64,000 nucleotides of DNA from an uncultured Lachnospiraceae bacterium (GCA_947652735.1 CANTEG010000010.1:1-64000); one strand, 5' to 3'; numbered from the stretch's first letter, positions 8,994-18,204 are shown. Notes: generated by a model from the sequence alone, not told the origin. Numbers and translations: made by a program.

Positions 8994-10730
8994 TTACAGT
9001 GCGTTTACTAACTTCTTAAGAGCCTCAAGAGCTTCATCAGGAAGCTTGTCATAGCCTTCCTTCTTAGTTGCAAAGCCTTCTACAGCATCTACACGATTCT
9101 GCATTGCTGACTTAAGAGCAGCTCTGTATTCAGCATCGTCAAGATTTGGCTTGAAGTCAGCGGTCTTACCTGACCAGTCGTACATAATCTCGATATCTTC
9201 AAATGGTCCCCACTTCTCAAATGTTGCCTTACCTTCAACGATAGTCTCAAGAATGCCAAGCGTATCAGCAGGCTTACACTTAGTTCCCATGAAGTCACCA
9301 GTGTTTACAATATAACAATCTACATTTTTCTCCTCAACAAGCTTCTTGAACTTAACGTAGTCATTGACAAGTGGATAAGTTCTAAATGGGTTTGCATAAG
9401 GAACAATACGAAGTGCATTCATATCAGTACCGGCAGCAACACGCTCTGCTGTTGAAGTCTTAGTTGCAAGTGTAGCACCCATAACAGATGCAAGTGCAGA
9501 ACCCTTAAGCTTAATTACAGGTGGAATTGTTGGGTCCTTCATAATCCAGAAAATTGCATTTACAGGAGCATCAATTTTATCTACACGGTTTGGTGACCAA
9601 AGCTTTGACTTGATAGCACGACCGTTACCGTTTCTGATATCCTCAGTAACAAGCTGAATCTTTCCGTCCTCATCCATAGTAGCAGAACAGTTCTGAACTG
9701 TAAGCAGATACTGGTTATCAGGACATCCTGTAGGGTAATCAGCAGTCTTATCAAAGTAGGTAGGCTCAAGTGCGATTGAAGCACATGTATCAGAGTTGAT
9801 GATGAATGCGTCATCATGGAGTACCTTGATACCGCCAAACTCATCATACTTTCCGTCATGTTTTGCATGAGTAAGCGTTGATTTTCCTGATCCTGAAAGA
9901 CCATAAACAGAAGCAACGAACTTCTTGCCGCCTGCAAGTGAGTATTCCTTCTGTCCACCATGACATGAAGCATAACCATTTCTGTTTGCAAGTGCCCATG
10001 CCATTGTAAGGGTTCCCTTCTTATGCTCTCCGAAATACTTCATACCAAGAATAGCAGCACAGTTCTGGTCTGTATCGAAGTAGCAGAGTGTAAGTGGGTC
10101 GCTTAAGCAGCTGTAGTCAACATCAGGACTCTCAGTAGGCATCCACTGTGGGTCTGAGAATATATATATATCAGGCTCTTTGCCATCAGCGATTGGCTTT
10201 GAGTTCTTGTACATTTTAATGTACTCATCTGACATATACTGGAAGTTTAACATCCAGTTATAAAGAAGATTTTCCTCTCCTTCCGGAATGAGGAGATGTG
10301 CCTTAGCCATGAATTCAGGGTCAAGACCAACGAAACAAGTTGCATGATAAAGCTTCTTAAAACGTGATTTGTATATGGCATCCATAACAACCTTATCGAG
10401 CTTTGCAGCATCTACACCAGGCTCTCCCTTGATACGTCTTGCTGCTGCGTAACGACCTGTAACTGCACCATCGTTAAATAATAAAACTTTTGCGTCAGAG
10501 TCAAGACCAAATTCCTCACCTCTGTATACAGGCATATCTGTAACGATAGTTCCCGGTGAGTTTTTAGCAAGGTTGTAAGCTTCCTTTAAGGTGTTTACCT
10601 TTACTACATTGTTTCCATAGTAAGCTGCTTCAATGATGGCACGTGTGTTGGTAACTGCTTCGCCTGTTCTTGGGAAGCCTACCTTACCGGCACCAATTTC
10701 GTCAAGTTTGTAGTTTGCTTTTGTTGACAT
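8994..10730 (-). CDS. pckA: Phosphoenolpyruvate carboxykinase (ATP type)
   Basis: 578 residues with the ATP-PEPCK signature: P-loop GLSGSGKST, the metal and nucleotide segment LHDDAFIINSDT, and TYFDKTADYPTGCPDNQYLL. The N-terminus carries NDGAVTGRYAAARR, close to the substrate-binding RSPKD-like part of the family. It interconverts oxaloacetate + ATP with PEP + CO2 + ADP in the cytoplasm. In rumen and gut fermenters it often runs toward oxaloacetate during sugar fermentation, but direction cannot be read from sequence. AGGAGGA precedes the ATG at 10730. A consensus promoter (10812-10840) with a cluster of three identical 9-bp sites just upstream suggests dedicated regulation. The protein is somewhat longer than the ~530-residue common form. 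Confidence 0.95.
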   Translation of the reverse strand: MSTKANYKLDEIGAGKVGFPRTGEAVTNTRAIIEAAYYGNNVVKVNTLKEAYNLAKNSPGTIVTDMPVYRGEEFGLDSDAKVLLFNDGAVTGRYAAARRIKGEPGVDAAKLDKVVMDAIYKSRFKKLYHATCFVGLDPEFMAKAHLLIPEGEENLLYNWMLNFQYMSDEYIKMYKNSKPIADGKEPDIYIFSDPQWMPTESPDVDYSCLSDPLTLCYFDTDQNCAAILGMKYFGEHKKGTLTMAWALANRNGYASCHGGQKEYSLAGGKKFVASVYGLSGSGKSTLTHAKHDGKYDEFGGIKVLHDDAFIINSDTCASIALEPTYFDKTADYPTGCPDNQYLLTVQNCSATMDEDGKIQLVTEDIRNGNGRAIKSKLWSPNRVDKIDAPVNAIFWIMKDPTIPPVIKLKGSALASVMGATLATKTSTAERVAAGTDMNALRIVPYANPFRTYPLVNDYVKFKKLVEEKNVDCYIVNTGDFMGTKCKPADTLGILETIVEGKATFEKWGPFEDIEIMYDWSGKTADFKPNLDDAEYRAALKSAMQNRVDAVEGFATKKEGYDKLPDEALEALKKLVNAL

Positions 10731-10811
10731 TATTTTTCCTCCTAAAATTTATTTTTATTAACTTAACCTAGAAAACAAAAGTTTCCTAAAATTAAAAAAT
10801 TAACCAACATA

Positions 10812-10840
10812 AGTATATAGGCAAGAGTGGGAGAAGTCAA
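10812..10840 (-). promoter_or_regulatory. Predicted sigma-A promoter of pckA
   Basis: On the minus strand TTGACT (10835-10840), 17 bp, TATACT (10812-10817). Start of transcription would be near 10805, giving a ~75-nt leader. Confidence 0.8.
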
Positions 10841-10846
10841 TATATT

Positions 10847-10890
10847 TGTGCCAATTTAATTTGCATAAATTGGCAGGTTAAATTGGCACA
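10847..10890 (-). promoter_or_regulatory. Cluster of three TGCCAATTT sites abutting the pckA -35 element
   Basis: On the pckA strand TGCCAATTT occurs as two direct copies 13 bp apart (10880-10888 and 10867-10875), and once inverted (10849-10857) 8 bp before the -35. The outer pair forms a 13-bp perfect inverted repeat, TGTGCCAATTTAA with its complement. The placement suits an activator or repressor array. It could instead be a weak terminator hairpin of the upstream lipoprotein gene, but there is no T tract. Confidence 0.6.
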
Positions 10891-10911
10891 TATATTATAA
10901 AATCCCTATAT

Positions 10912-12798
10912 TTATTTTGTTGCGTCTATATATTTTTGTACTTTTTCTTTCACAAATTTGAACTGGCATGGACCAGCATCAAGAACAACCTGATGGAAGT
11001 TTTTCTCGTTAAATTTATCTCCAAGCTCTGCCTCTGCCATTTCGCGAAGCAACTGGAATTCAAGCCAGCCCACACAGTACATTTGATAGTTGCAAGGTTC
11101 AGCAACAACATAGTTTATAATATCCTGTGCCGCAGCTCCGTTAAAGCCGTTATTGTTTAAGAAGTCAGCAGTTTCTTCAACTGTCCAGCCTTCATAGTTA
11201 ACGCCGATATCAATTCGGGCGGAAAGAAGAAGGTTAAGCTTTGTATTGATTCTCTCTACTTCCGCATAGGTATCCTTGCTGAAGTCGTAGTAATCAAATG
11301 ACATCATTTCTACATAGGATGCCCAACCCTCCTGATAGCCGTTAAAGTTGAGTAATGTACGGAGTGGAGTAGGGTTGCCTGACAGGAAATAAACAAATTG
11401 ATACATATGTCCTGGTACACCCTCGTGCGCAAGGGTGCTCCATAAAGCACCTGCACCGTCACTTTCCATATTGGTGTGGATGACATTATCTGTATAGGCA
11501 TCCAAAGGCGGCGTCATGTAGAAGGCAGGACTTACCATATCAACGAGGGAATCATGTACAGGTGTTATGGTGAAATCAATTTCAGGAATTGCAGGAAATC
11601 TTTTTGAAAATGCCTCCTCAAAAAATTTAATTGTCTCCTTAGGGTCAACATCTTTATAAAAATTTTCGTATTCGTCATAATATGACATGATGTCTTCGTA
11701 ATTTCCCATTGCAAGTGCAGTCAAATCTTCCATTGTTGCGGTAATACGCTCATCCAAAAGTGTGCATATTTCATCCGCCGAATGCGTGGAACCTACCTTG
11801 GATTTCAAAAGGTATTCATAATATTCTTTACCCCCGTCAAAATGGCAAAGTCCCAAATCATTTTTTCCTGTGCCACGAAGCTCCTCAAACGTTTCGATGA
11901 TTTTTTCGTAGGTTGGAATGACATGGTTAATAACTGCATCATGGTTTGCCTGCTTATAGCTTTCTATTTCTTCGTCTGTGAGACCTTCAACATCGCCAAT
12001 ACGATCATTAAAGGTTTCGATTAAAAGATTTTTTTCAGGTGTTGCAATATATTCATTACACTGTCTTATAACCTCATCAGCAGAGTTGTCTGACATGAAA
12101 AATCCCTTGTCGGATTTCACCTGTTCGAATGCAAGACACTGGTCAATATATCCGGGAATTAATTCTAATAGTCTGATGTAGTCATCAACATCGTCCTTGT
12201 CATAAAATTTATATTCGGACAAATTGATAGGAAGGTTTGATTGTATTCCGCTTGTATATGCAAAAGGCTCATATAAATATGTGTTTTTATATGAAAGTAG
12301 GGAGGTCTGCAAATATTCCATAAGTATGTCATATGTGAATTTTTGGTCAGTGGTGAGTAGGTCAGGATTAAACGCCTCAAGCTCTGCAATGGAATCCTTT
12401 GTTTCCTGTTCATCCTCTGACAAATCATCTTCACCAGTGTAAAAATCCCCAAAAGTTACTTCAGGTGCCTCAATTCCCATGTTTTCAGGATGTGCCAGTG
12501 AGTAATGAAGGGTTACGGTATCGCCAGTTACGCTTTCTTCAAAGTTTTCTGCAAGATAATCCTCAAATTTTTGTTGCTCTGCTAATGCCTCCTCAGAATC
12601 AGGATTTTCTTTTGCTTCCACATATGGAACATCAGAAACAGGATCTGTGTTTGTAGAAATTATTTGAGAGTCAGCGGCTGTGGTAGCAGGGGCATCACTA
12701 CTTGGCGTGTCGTCTTTTTTTCCACATCCGGCCAATGACAGTACTAAGACTGAAACAAGTAAGACGGATATGAATGTTTTCTTTTTAAAATTAAACAT
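10912..12798 (-). CDS. DUF885 family lipoprotein, probable zinc metallopeptidase
   Basis: 628 residues from ATG 12798, preceded by AGGAGG. An upstream in-frame ATG (12876) is rejected because it lies inside the -35 box and ahead of the natural signal peptide. MFNFKKKTFISVLLVSVLVL leads to lipobox LAGC, then an acidic Ser/Thr-rich tether of about 50 residues. DUF885 follows, with STLAHEGVPGHMYQ as the presumed metal-binding HExxxxH-type motif and a distal EGWASYVEMM helix. The family is related to M3/M32-like gluzincins, and peptidase activity is inferred from that. It should sit on the outer membrane face. It is monocistronic, with a perfect consensus promoter and no good terminator before pckA. 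Confidence 0.85.
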   Translation of the reverse strand: MFNFKKKTFISVLLVSVLVLSLAGCGKKDDTPSSDAPATTAADSQIISTNTDPVSDVPYVEAKENPDSEEALAEQQKFEDYLAENFEESVTGDTVTLHYSLAHPENMGIEAPEVTFGDFYTGEDDLSEDEQETKDSIAELEAFNPDLLTTDQKFTYDILMEYLQTSLLSYKNTYLYEPFAYTSGIQSNLPINLSEYKFYDKDDVDDYIRLLELIPGYIDQCLAFEQVKSDKGFFMSDNSADEVIRQCNEYIATPEKNLLIETFNDRIGDVEGLTDEEIESYKQANHDAVINHVIPTYEKIIETFEELRGTGKNDLGLCHFDGGKEYYEYLLKSKVGSTHSADEICTLLDERITATMEDLTALAMGNYEDIMSYYDEYENFYKDVDPKETIKFFEEAFSKRFPAIPEIDFTITPVHDSLVDMVSPAFYMTPPLDAYTDNVIHTNMESDGAGALWSTLAHEGVPGHMYQFVYFLSGNPTPLRTLLNFNGYQEGWASYVEMMSFDYYDFSKDTYAEVERINTKLNLLLSARIDIGVNYEGWTVEETADFLNNNGFNGAAAQDIINYVVAEPCNYQMYCVGWLEFQLLREMAEAELGDKFNEKNFHQVVLDAGPCQFKFVKEKVQKYIDATK

Positions 12799-12847
12799 AA
12801 TAGCCTCCTTTTTAAAGATTGAAATGACAACTTTTCTTGTCAATGTG

Positions 12848-12876
12848 ATTATACACATGGAAAAAATTGCTGTCAA
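12848..12876 (-). promoter_or_regulatory. Perfect consensus sigma-A promoter of the DUF885 lipoprotein gene
   Basis: On the minus strand TTGACA (12871-12876), exactly 17 bp, TATAAT (12848-12853). All twelve consensus positions match, which predicts strong constitutive expression unless it is repressed. Confidence 0.9.
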
Positions 12877-13051
12877 TTAATAAAATGGTATCTGGGTTAT
12901 AGTATATACATTACTGTAAAAAAAATCAAATATTTGACTGTCTAATAAAGTAGAAATTATGAATTATTTGGCGGACGATTGTGGACGGTTTTAAGCGTTT
13001 ATTATGGTATTATATGTCGCATACAACATAATTTTGAAAAGGGGGATGTAC

Positions 13052-13864
13052 ATGGATAATTTTATGATAAAGGATGCCACAAAAAGGCTGGGAATTGAAG
13101 CACATGTACTTAGATATTGGGAGGAGGAACTGGGACTTGAAATAAAGAGAAATAGTATGGGACACCGCTATTATGAGGAAAAGGATTTGCGGATGTTTAG
13201 TGAAATAAAGCGTCTTAGGGCAGATGGAGTGTCTCTGAAGGACATTAAGAAAAGTATTGATGGGGCAAGAAAAAAGTCGGAAGAATTGAAAAAGGAAGCG
13301 GAAACACTTCAGGCTAATAAGGATAAAGAAATTAAAGCCGAGGAAAATAAGCATGAAGGAAGTAAACTTGAACAAATTAATTCAAACATAAATAAATCTG
13401 AAACAAATAACCCTGAAGTAAATAAACAGGAAATGAATGAGTCTGAAATAAATAAATCAGAAGGTCATAAATATGACCTTAAAAATAATGATATAACTGA
13501 TACGGAAAGCTTTAAGGCTGAAAGAGAAGGAAGAGAAAAAAATACGGAGCTATCTGCAAACAAGGAGGCTTCGGCGGAAGAACAAAATAACATCGTAGAT
13601 TTTAAAATTGCACAAATGCAAACATTGATGAACCGAATCGTTGCCAATGCATTTAAAGAAAATAAAGGCGTTCTCACCAATACCATCAAGTCGGAGATAA
13701 CAGAGGATGTGATGAAGCAGATGGATGTTATCATGCAGGAAAAGGAAGAACGTGAGGAGGCAAGATTTAGAAAGCTGGACGAGTACTTAAGGCAGATTCA
13801 ACGTGCAAATGAGGAGGTTGCGGCAACAAGAACTAAAAGATTATTTGGCAGGAAAAGACATTAA
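13052..13864 (+). CDS. MerR-type HTH protein with long charged coiled-coil and a 5-residue repeat
   Basis: 270 residues from ATG 13052, 6 nt behind GGGGG. An earlier in-frame ATG at 13046 abuts that site and is less likely. The N-terminus is a winged-helix MerR-like DNA-binding domain: MIKDATKRLGIEAHVLRYWE, then GHRYYEEKDLRMFSEIKRLRADG. The usual C-terminal ligand domain is absent. In its place are a Lys/Glu-rich segment (about 75-190), five tandem pentapeptide repeats of pattern x-[SPQ]-E-x-N (13394-13468), and a C-terminal helical part ending in basic TRTKRLFGRKRH. This resembles MerR-domain proteins of Clostridia that act as chromosome- or cell-structure-associated factors, but I cannot name a function. 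DNA binding is inferred from the HTH. Confidence 0.75.
   Translation: MDNFMIKDATKRLGIEAHVLRYWEEELGLEIKRNSMGHRYYEEKDLRMFSEIKRLRADGVSLKDIKKSIDGARKKSEELKKEAETLQANKDKEIKAEENKHEGSKLEQINSNINKSETNNPEVNKQEMNESEINKSEGHKYDLKNNDITDTESFKAEREGREKNTELSANKEASAEEQNNIVDFKIAQMQTLMNRIVANAFKENKGVLTNTIKSEITEDVMKQMDVIMQEKEEREEARFRKLDEYLRQIQRANEEVAATRTKRLFGRKRH
13394..13468 (+). repeat. Five tandem 15-bp repeats inside the MerR-like gene
   Basis: Units encode KSETN, NPEVN, KQEMN, ESEIN and KSEGH in frame. The DNA copies are similar but not identical, so this is an old or selected repeat rather than a fresh slippage product. Confidence 0.8.
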
Positions 13865-13868
13865 TTAG

Positions 13869-13897
13869 TTGAAAATATATAAGGAATTGAGTATACT
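13869..13897 (+). promoter_or_regulatory. Predicted promoter of the pseudouridine synthase gene
   Basis: TTGAAA (13869-13874), 17 bp, TATACT (13892-13897), 53 bp before the start codon. Confidence 0.6.
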
Positions 13898-13950
13898 AGT
13901 TTCTGATGCGGATTGCATGAATAATTGATTTAAAGTGAGATAATGTAAAA

Positions 13951-14652
13951 ATGAAACCGAATATTCTTTATGAGGATGAAGCAATGCTCGTATGTGTAAA
14001 GCCTTGTGGGGTACCTGCCCAAGGAGACAAATCCAACGATGAGGACATGCTGACATTGCTGAAAAATTATATATTTGATAATGGTAAGTCGGATGAGGAA
14101 CCATATCTTGCCGCAGTACATAGGCTTGACCGACCCGTAGGAGGTATTATGGTATTTGCAAAGACACCGGAGGCAGCCGCTAAGCTTTGTGCACAGGCGT
14201 CTGACGGTACAATGGTTAAATTTTATCAGGCGATAATCACGGGAGAGCTGCCCAATGATGAGGGAGAGTTAGTTGACTTCCTTGCCAATGATCCGAAGAC
14301 GAACAAAACAATCGTTGTAAATAAGGGTGATAAGGGTGCAAAGAAAGCGGTACTTTATTATGAGGTGCTGGATGTAATGGAGACGGACGACGGGATTTTA
14401 TCCTATGTGTTGATTGAACTTGAAACGGGCAGACATCATCAAATAAGGGCACAGCTTGCAGCAAGGGGCTGTGGTATATGGGGTGACACAAAATATAATC
14501 CTCAATTTTCAAAAACGAAACGTGTGTATCGTGAGATAGGACTTCACTCATCAAGAATTGAACTTGTGCATCCTGTGACAGGGGAACATATGGTATTTAA
14601 AAATGAGCCAGTGGGAGGCGCCTTTGATGTGATAGAACTTGATGAGTTTTAG
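13951..14652 (+). CDS. RluA-family 23S rRNA/tRNA pseudouridine synthase
   Basis: 233 residues. It opens with ILYEDEAMLVCVKPCGVPAQ and carries the catalytic motif AAVHRLDRPVGGIMVFAK, whose Asp makes the covalent attack on uridine. LIELETGRHHQIRAQLAARG is the second conserved block of the RluA family. There is no N-terminal S4 domain, so it is the short form. It isomerises uridine to pseudouridine in a structured RNA. The exact site cannot be told from sequence. It lies 64 bp before proS and may share its transcript. The reading frame, start and family are clear. Confidence 0.9.
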   Translation: MKPNILYEDEAMLVCVKPCGVPAQGDKSNDEDMLTLLKNYIFDNGKSDEEPYLAAVHRLDRPVGGIMVFAKTPEAAAKLCAQASDGTMVKFYQAIITGELPNDEGELVDFLANDPKTNKTIVVNKGDKGAKKAVLYYEVLDVMETDDGILSYVLIELETGRHHQIRAQLAARGCGIWGDTKYNPQFSKTKRVYREIGLHSSRIELVHPVTGEHMVFKNEPVGGAFDVIELDEF

Positions 14653-14716
14653 ATAGATTGAGAGCTTACGGAAATATATGAAACAGTATGAAAGATAATG
14701 AATTAGGAGAATAAAA

Positions 14717-16153
14717 ATGGCAAAGGAAAAAAAATTAGTAGAGCAGATAACTTCCATGGATGAAGATTTTCCACAATGGTATACAGATGTGGTTACAAAA
14801 GCAGGTCTTATCGATTACACAAGTGTTAAGGGCTGCATGGTGTTAAAGCCTGCCGGCTATGCAATCTGGGAACTGATACAAAAACAGCTTGATGAGCGCT
14901 TTAAGGCAACGGGTGTTGAAAATGTATATCTTCCGATGTTTATACCTGAAAGCCTTCTTCAAAAGGAGAAAGACCATGTTGAGGGATTTGCCCCTGAGGT
15001 TGCATGGGTGACACATGGAGGTCTGAATCCGCTTCAGGAGAGAATGTGTGTAAGACCTACATCGGAGACATTGTTTTGCGATTTTTACAGTAAGGAAATT
15101 CAGTCCTACAGAGACCTGCCAAAGGTGTATAACCAGTGGTGTTCTGTTGTAAGATGGGAGAAAGAGACAAGACCCTTTCTGCGTTCCAGAGAGTTCTTGT
15201 GGCAGGAAGGACATACGGCTCATGCTACTGCTGATGAGGCAGAGGCAAGGACAATCCAGATGCTAAATGTATATGCCGATTTCTGCGAGGAGGTTCTTGC
15301 AATGCCTGTAATAAAGGGCAGAAAAACCGATAAGGAAAAATTTGCAGGTGCAGAGGCAACCTATACTATAGAGGCGCTTATGCATGATGGAAAAGCGCTT
15401 CAGTCGGGAACAAGCCACAATTTTGGTGATGGCTTTGCAAAAGCATTTGATATTCAATATACAGATAAGGAAAATAAGCTTCAGTATGTGCATCAGACAT
15501 CATGGGGTATGACTACAAGGCTTATCGGAGCAATTATCATGGTTCACGGAGATGACAGCGGACTTGTGCTTCCGCCGAAAGTTGCACCTACACAGGTTAT
15601 GATAGTACCAATTATGCAGAAAAAGGAAGGCGTGCTTGAAAAGGCAGAGGAGCTTAGAACAATGTTAGCGGCTTCCGTTCGCGTTAAGCTTGATGATTCG
15701 GATAAAAATCCGGGATTTAAGTTTGCGGAACAGGAGATGAGGGGAATTCCGTTAAGAGTAGAGATTGGACCAAAGGATATTGAGGCAGGACAGGCGGTTA
15801 TTGTTAGGAGAGACACACGTGAGAAGACGATAGTCAGCTTTGATGAGCTTTCTGAAAAGGTAAATGAAATACTTGCCGGGATGCAGGATGACATGTTTGA
15901 ACGTGCTAAAAAGCACCGCGATGAAAATACCCGTACTGCAACAAGTTGGGAAGAATTTACAGATATACTGGAAAACAAACAGGGATTCATAAAGGCTATG
16001 TGGTGTGGAACAGAAGAATGCGAGACAGCCATTAAGGATGAGACAGGAGCAACAACAAGATGTATGCCGTTTGAGCAGGATAACCTTTCAGAGGTTTGTG
16101 TTCATTGCGGCAAACCTGCAAAGAAAATGGTTTATTTCGGAAAAGCATATTAA
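14717..16153 (+). CDS. proS: Prolyl-tRNA synthetase, archaeal/eukaryote-like short form
   Basis: 478 residues starting [20 protein letters not shown]. Class II motifs are visible: [17 protein letters not shown] (substrate loop), [26 protein letters not shown] (motif 2 region) and [20 protein letters not shown] (motif 3 region). The anticodon-binding domain follows, then a C-terminal zinc-type domain with Cys in MWCGTEECE and VCVHCGK. It lacks the ~180-residue editing insert of the long bacterial ProRS, so it belongs to the short type found in archaea, eukaryotes and some Clostridia. It charges tRNA-Pro with proline in the cytoplasm. AGGAG precedes the ATG. No T-box fits in the 64-bp upstream gap. 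Confidence 0.95.
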   Translation: MAKEKKLVEQITSMDEDFPQWYTDVVTKAGLIDYTSVKGCMVLKPAGYAIWELIQKQLDERFKATGVENVYLPMFIPESLLQKEKDHVEGFAPEVAWVTHGGLNPLQERMCVRPTSETLFCDFYSKEIQSYRDLPKVYNQWCSVVRWEKETRPFLRSREFLWQEGHTAHATADEAEARTIQMLNVYADFCEEVLAMPVIKGRKTDKEKFAGAEATYTIEALMHDGKALQSGTSHNFGDGFAKAFDIQYTDKENKLQYVHQTSWGMTTRLIGAIIMVHGDDSGLVLPPKVAPTQVMIVPIMQKKEGVLEKAEELRTMLAASVRVKLDDSDKNPGFKFAEQEMRGIPLRVEIGPKDIEAGQAVIVRRDTREKTIVSFDELSEKVNEILAGMQDDMFERAKKHRDENTRTATSWEEFTDILENKQGFIKAMWCGTEECETAIKDETGATTRCMPFEQDNLSEVCVHCGKPAKKMVYFGKAY

Positions 16154-16162
16154 ATGCATTCA

Positions 16163-16235
16163 CTTGTTTGAAGATGTCGGTACTTGAATCTAAACAAAAA
16201 TTTAAGTGCCGATGTATTCGAACAGTTTTTGTTGT
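16163..16235 (+). terminator. Terminator after proS
   Basis: A long imperfect hairpin, with TCGGTACTTGAA (16178-16189) pairing with TTTAAGTGCCGA (16201-16212) plus flanking G-U-rich pairs, is followed by TTTTTGTTGTT. Confidence 0.65.
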
Positions 16236-16271
16236 TATAACAGAATGATATTGTACTGTTCATTTTTAGTG

Positions 16272-16463
16272 CTATAGTCCATTTTGTTCATCTTCGTTTT
16301 GTTTTGCCGCATCTTTTAGGATGTCGTCGTATCCCGTAAGTGCCGAAAATGGGGAAAACTGGGCGGCACGATCATAGAGGGACATGTGGGGCCTGGTTTT
16401 TGACTGATGGTGGGGCAGATTGATGATGTCGTCATATTTGTGTGTGTCAGTTTTTGTGGTCAT
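16272..16463 (-). CDS. YolD-like small protein paired with a Y-family polymerase
   Basis: 63 residues from ATG 16463, MTTKTDTHKYDDIINLPHHQ, with the family-typical RPHMSLYDRAAQFSPFSALTGYDD. A longer in-frame start (16553) exists but adds a hydrophobic tail with no family likeness, and GGAG lies 9 nt before the chosen ATG. YolD-like proteins are encoded beside UvrX/DinB-type polymerases in Firmicutes and their prophages, and are thought to help in SOS mutagenesis. Here it lies 95 bp downstream of such a polymerase on the same strand. Its molecular role is unknown. Confidence 0.8.
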   Translation of the reverse strand: MTTKTDTHKYDDIINLPHHQSKTRPHMSLYDRAAQFSPFSALTGYDDILKDAAKQNEDEQNGL

Positions 16464-16558
16464 GGCAATGTCTCCATAAATTTCATTTTTTAAATTCCAG
16501 CATAATGCTACATTTATTATAAAGTTAATTATTTTAAGCCATTCGTTTTGCATGGTAG

Positions 16559-18088
16559 TTACGCCTTATGTCCGCCAATCTGTGCATTTCGGTTCTTGGC
16601 AGTAGCACCCTCTGTGTAGCTGGTCCCCTTAAGAATGGCGTTTTTGCCGTATTTTTTCTTGATATTTAGCAGGGCTTCCTGTAAGTGCCGCTCTTTTTCA
16701 AGCTCGGCTTCCTCCTGTTCCCGCTTTTTTTCTATCATTTCGTAATCTGTAAACAAATCAAGCTGCTCGTAAACTTCTTTTTTGGTTACAGATGTTTCAT
16801 CCACGACTTTGTTTGCAGTTAATGTAATCCTTCTGATAAGCAGGCTTTTGTCAACAATGCGGTCGTACAGCTTAGTGACAGCTTCAAGGAGCATGGATGA
16901 TGACGAGGTCTGTCTTGTAAGATTTTCCGTTCCATGTGCATGCTTTGGAATACTCCGTCCGTAGCGGTCTTTTGTAATTTCTCCTTTGTATTGTTTTTTT
17001 CGCTCAGGGTCAGAAAGGTTTTCCCTGTCGTAGCCGATAGTCAGTACAAGCTGGTTTGTTACGAGCTTTTTATCCAGCAAATCAAGGGCAAGGGCATCCG
17101 TCATTTCACGCACCACAATTTTTGCTTTGTCGAAGGTATACGGATATTGAAGAACCTGACCAGAGCATATACTGTTGCTTTCCGGCTTATAGGACTTGAT
17201 ATCGGAAATCTGGCACGGCTCCCATCCCCATGCATGGTCGATTAGAAGCTCCGCATTAATTCCGAACATTTTATAAAGTAAATCCTCGTTATAATAATCT
17301 TCCGCACCACCGAGGGAACATTTTGCCACGTCACCCATTGTGTAAAGTCCTGCCGCCTCAAGCTTCTTGGCATAGCCTCTGCCGATTCTCCAAAAGTCCG
17401 TCAGCGGTCTGTGGTTCCACAAAAGTCTGCGGTAGGACATTTCGTCAAGCTCAGCAATACGGACGCCATCTTCGTCTGCGTCCATATGCTTTGCAACAAT
17501 ATCCATTGCGATTTTGCATAAATAAAGGTTGCTGCCTATTCCTGCCGTTGCAGTTATGCCTGTTGTTTTTAAAACGTCCCGAATCATGGTCATGGCAAGC
17601 TCGTGTGCGGTCATTTGGTAGGTTTTCAGATAATGGGTCGAGTCGATAAAAACCTCATCAACAGAATAAACATGGATGTCCTCAGGTGCAATATATTTCA
17701 GGTATACATTATAAATCTGTGTGCTTATTTCCATGTATTTTGCCATGCGGGGGCTTGCAATGATATAGTCAATTGCATATTCTGGAGAGGAATCAAGCAC
17801 CGTTGCATCGCAGGATTTGCCTGTAAGCTGGTGATTTGGTGCCTGCTGTTTTCTTTTTGCATTGGCAGCATTCACCTTTTGAATGACTTCAAACAAACGT
17901 GGGCGGCCTGGAATCCCATAGCTTTTCAGTGAGGGAGAAACAGCAAGACATATGGTTTTTTCGGTGCGGCTCTCGTCGGCAACCACGAGATTTGTGGTCA
18001 TCGGATTCAATCCGCGGCTCATGCATTCCACGGAAGCGTAAAATGATTTTAAATCTATGGCAATGTAGCGTTGATTTTCGTTTGACAT
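16559..18088 (-). CDS. Y-family DNA polymerase, UvrX/UmuC-like
   Basis: 509 residues from ATG 18088, with GAGGAG 6 nt before it; the in-frame upstream ATG (18145) lacks a site. YIAIDLKSFYASVECMSRGL carries the first catalytic Asp and steric gate, and HVYSVDEVFIDSTHYL carries the second acidic cluster. TATAGIGSNLYLCKIAMDI is palm/finger sequence. Thumb and little-finger regions follow. QLDLFTDYEM near the C-terminus is a good beta-clamp-binding motif (QLDLF). The enzyme does error-prone synthesis past lesions. The C-terminal ~60 residues are a Glu/Arg-rich helix. It precedes the YolD-like gene, as in prophage and chromosomal UvrX loci, but no phage genes are near. Confidence 0.9.
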   Translation of the reverse strand: MSNENQRYIAIDLKSFYASVECMSRGLNPMTTNLVVADESRTEKTICLAVSPSLKSYGIPGRPRLFEVIQKVNAANAKRKQQAPNHQLTGKSCDATVLDSSPEYAIDYIIASPRMAKYMEISTQIYNVYLKYIAPEDIHVYSVDEVFIDSTHYLKTYQMTAHELAMTMIRDVLKTTGITATAGIGSNLYLCKIAMDIVAKHMDADEDGVRIAELDEMSYRRLLWNHRPLTDFWRIGRGYAKKLEAAGLYTMGDVAKCSLGGAEDYYNEDLLYKMFGINAELLIDHAWGWEPCQISDIKSYKPESNSICSGQVLQYPYTFDKAKIVVREMTDALALDLLDKKLVTNQLVLTIGYDRENLSDPERKKQYKGEITKDRYGRSIPKHAHGTENLTRQTSSSSMLLEAVTKLYDRIVDKSLLIRRITLTANKVVDETSVTKKEVYEQLDLFTDYEMIEKKREQEEAELEKERHLQEALLNIKKKYGKNAILKGTSYTEGATAKNRNAQIGGHKA

Positions 18089-18175
18089 GTCTGGCTCCTC
18101 ACGACCTGATAATTTACCCGGCTTTGAAAATAAAACAGTCCCCAATTATCAATATTTACTGCTTGTTACATATAT

Positions 18176-18204
18176 ATTGTGTACTGTTTCGGAAAATATG
18201 TCAA
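18176..18204 (-). promoter_or_regulatory. Possible promoter of the Y-family polymerase gene
   Basis: On the minus strand TTGACA (18199-18204), 17 bp, CACAAT (18176-18181). The overlapping CGAAACAGTACACAA is only a weak match to a Gram-positive LexA box. Apart from this and the MerR-type promoter at 18290-18322, I see nothing in the 312-bp gap 18089-18400. Confidence 0.4.

Noticed and set aside
13394-13468. Possible CRISPR-like short tandem repeat
   Set aside because: Repeats are 15 bp with no spacers and stay in frame in a coding region; no array-type repeat of 23-47 bp with unique spacers occurs in the window.
14653-14716. T-box leader before proS
   Set aside because: The gap is only 64 nt and lacks the T-box core sequence.
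15544-16032. 162-codon minus-strand frame inside proS
   Set aside because: Antisense shadow of a conserved synthetase domain.
18176-18204. LexA box controlling the Y-family polymerase
   Set aside because: CGAAACAGTACACAA is too far from the CGAAC-N4-GTTCG pattern to call.
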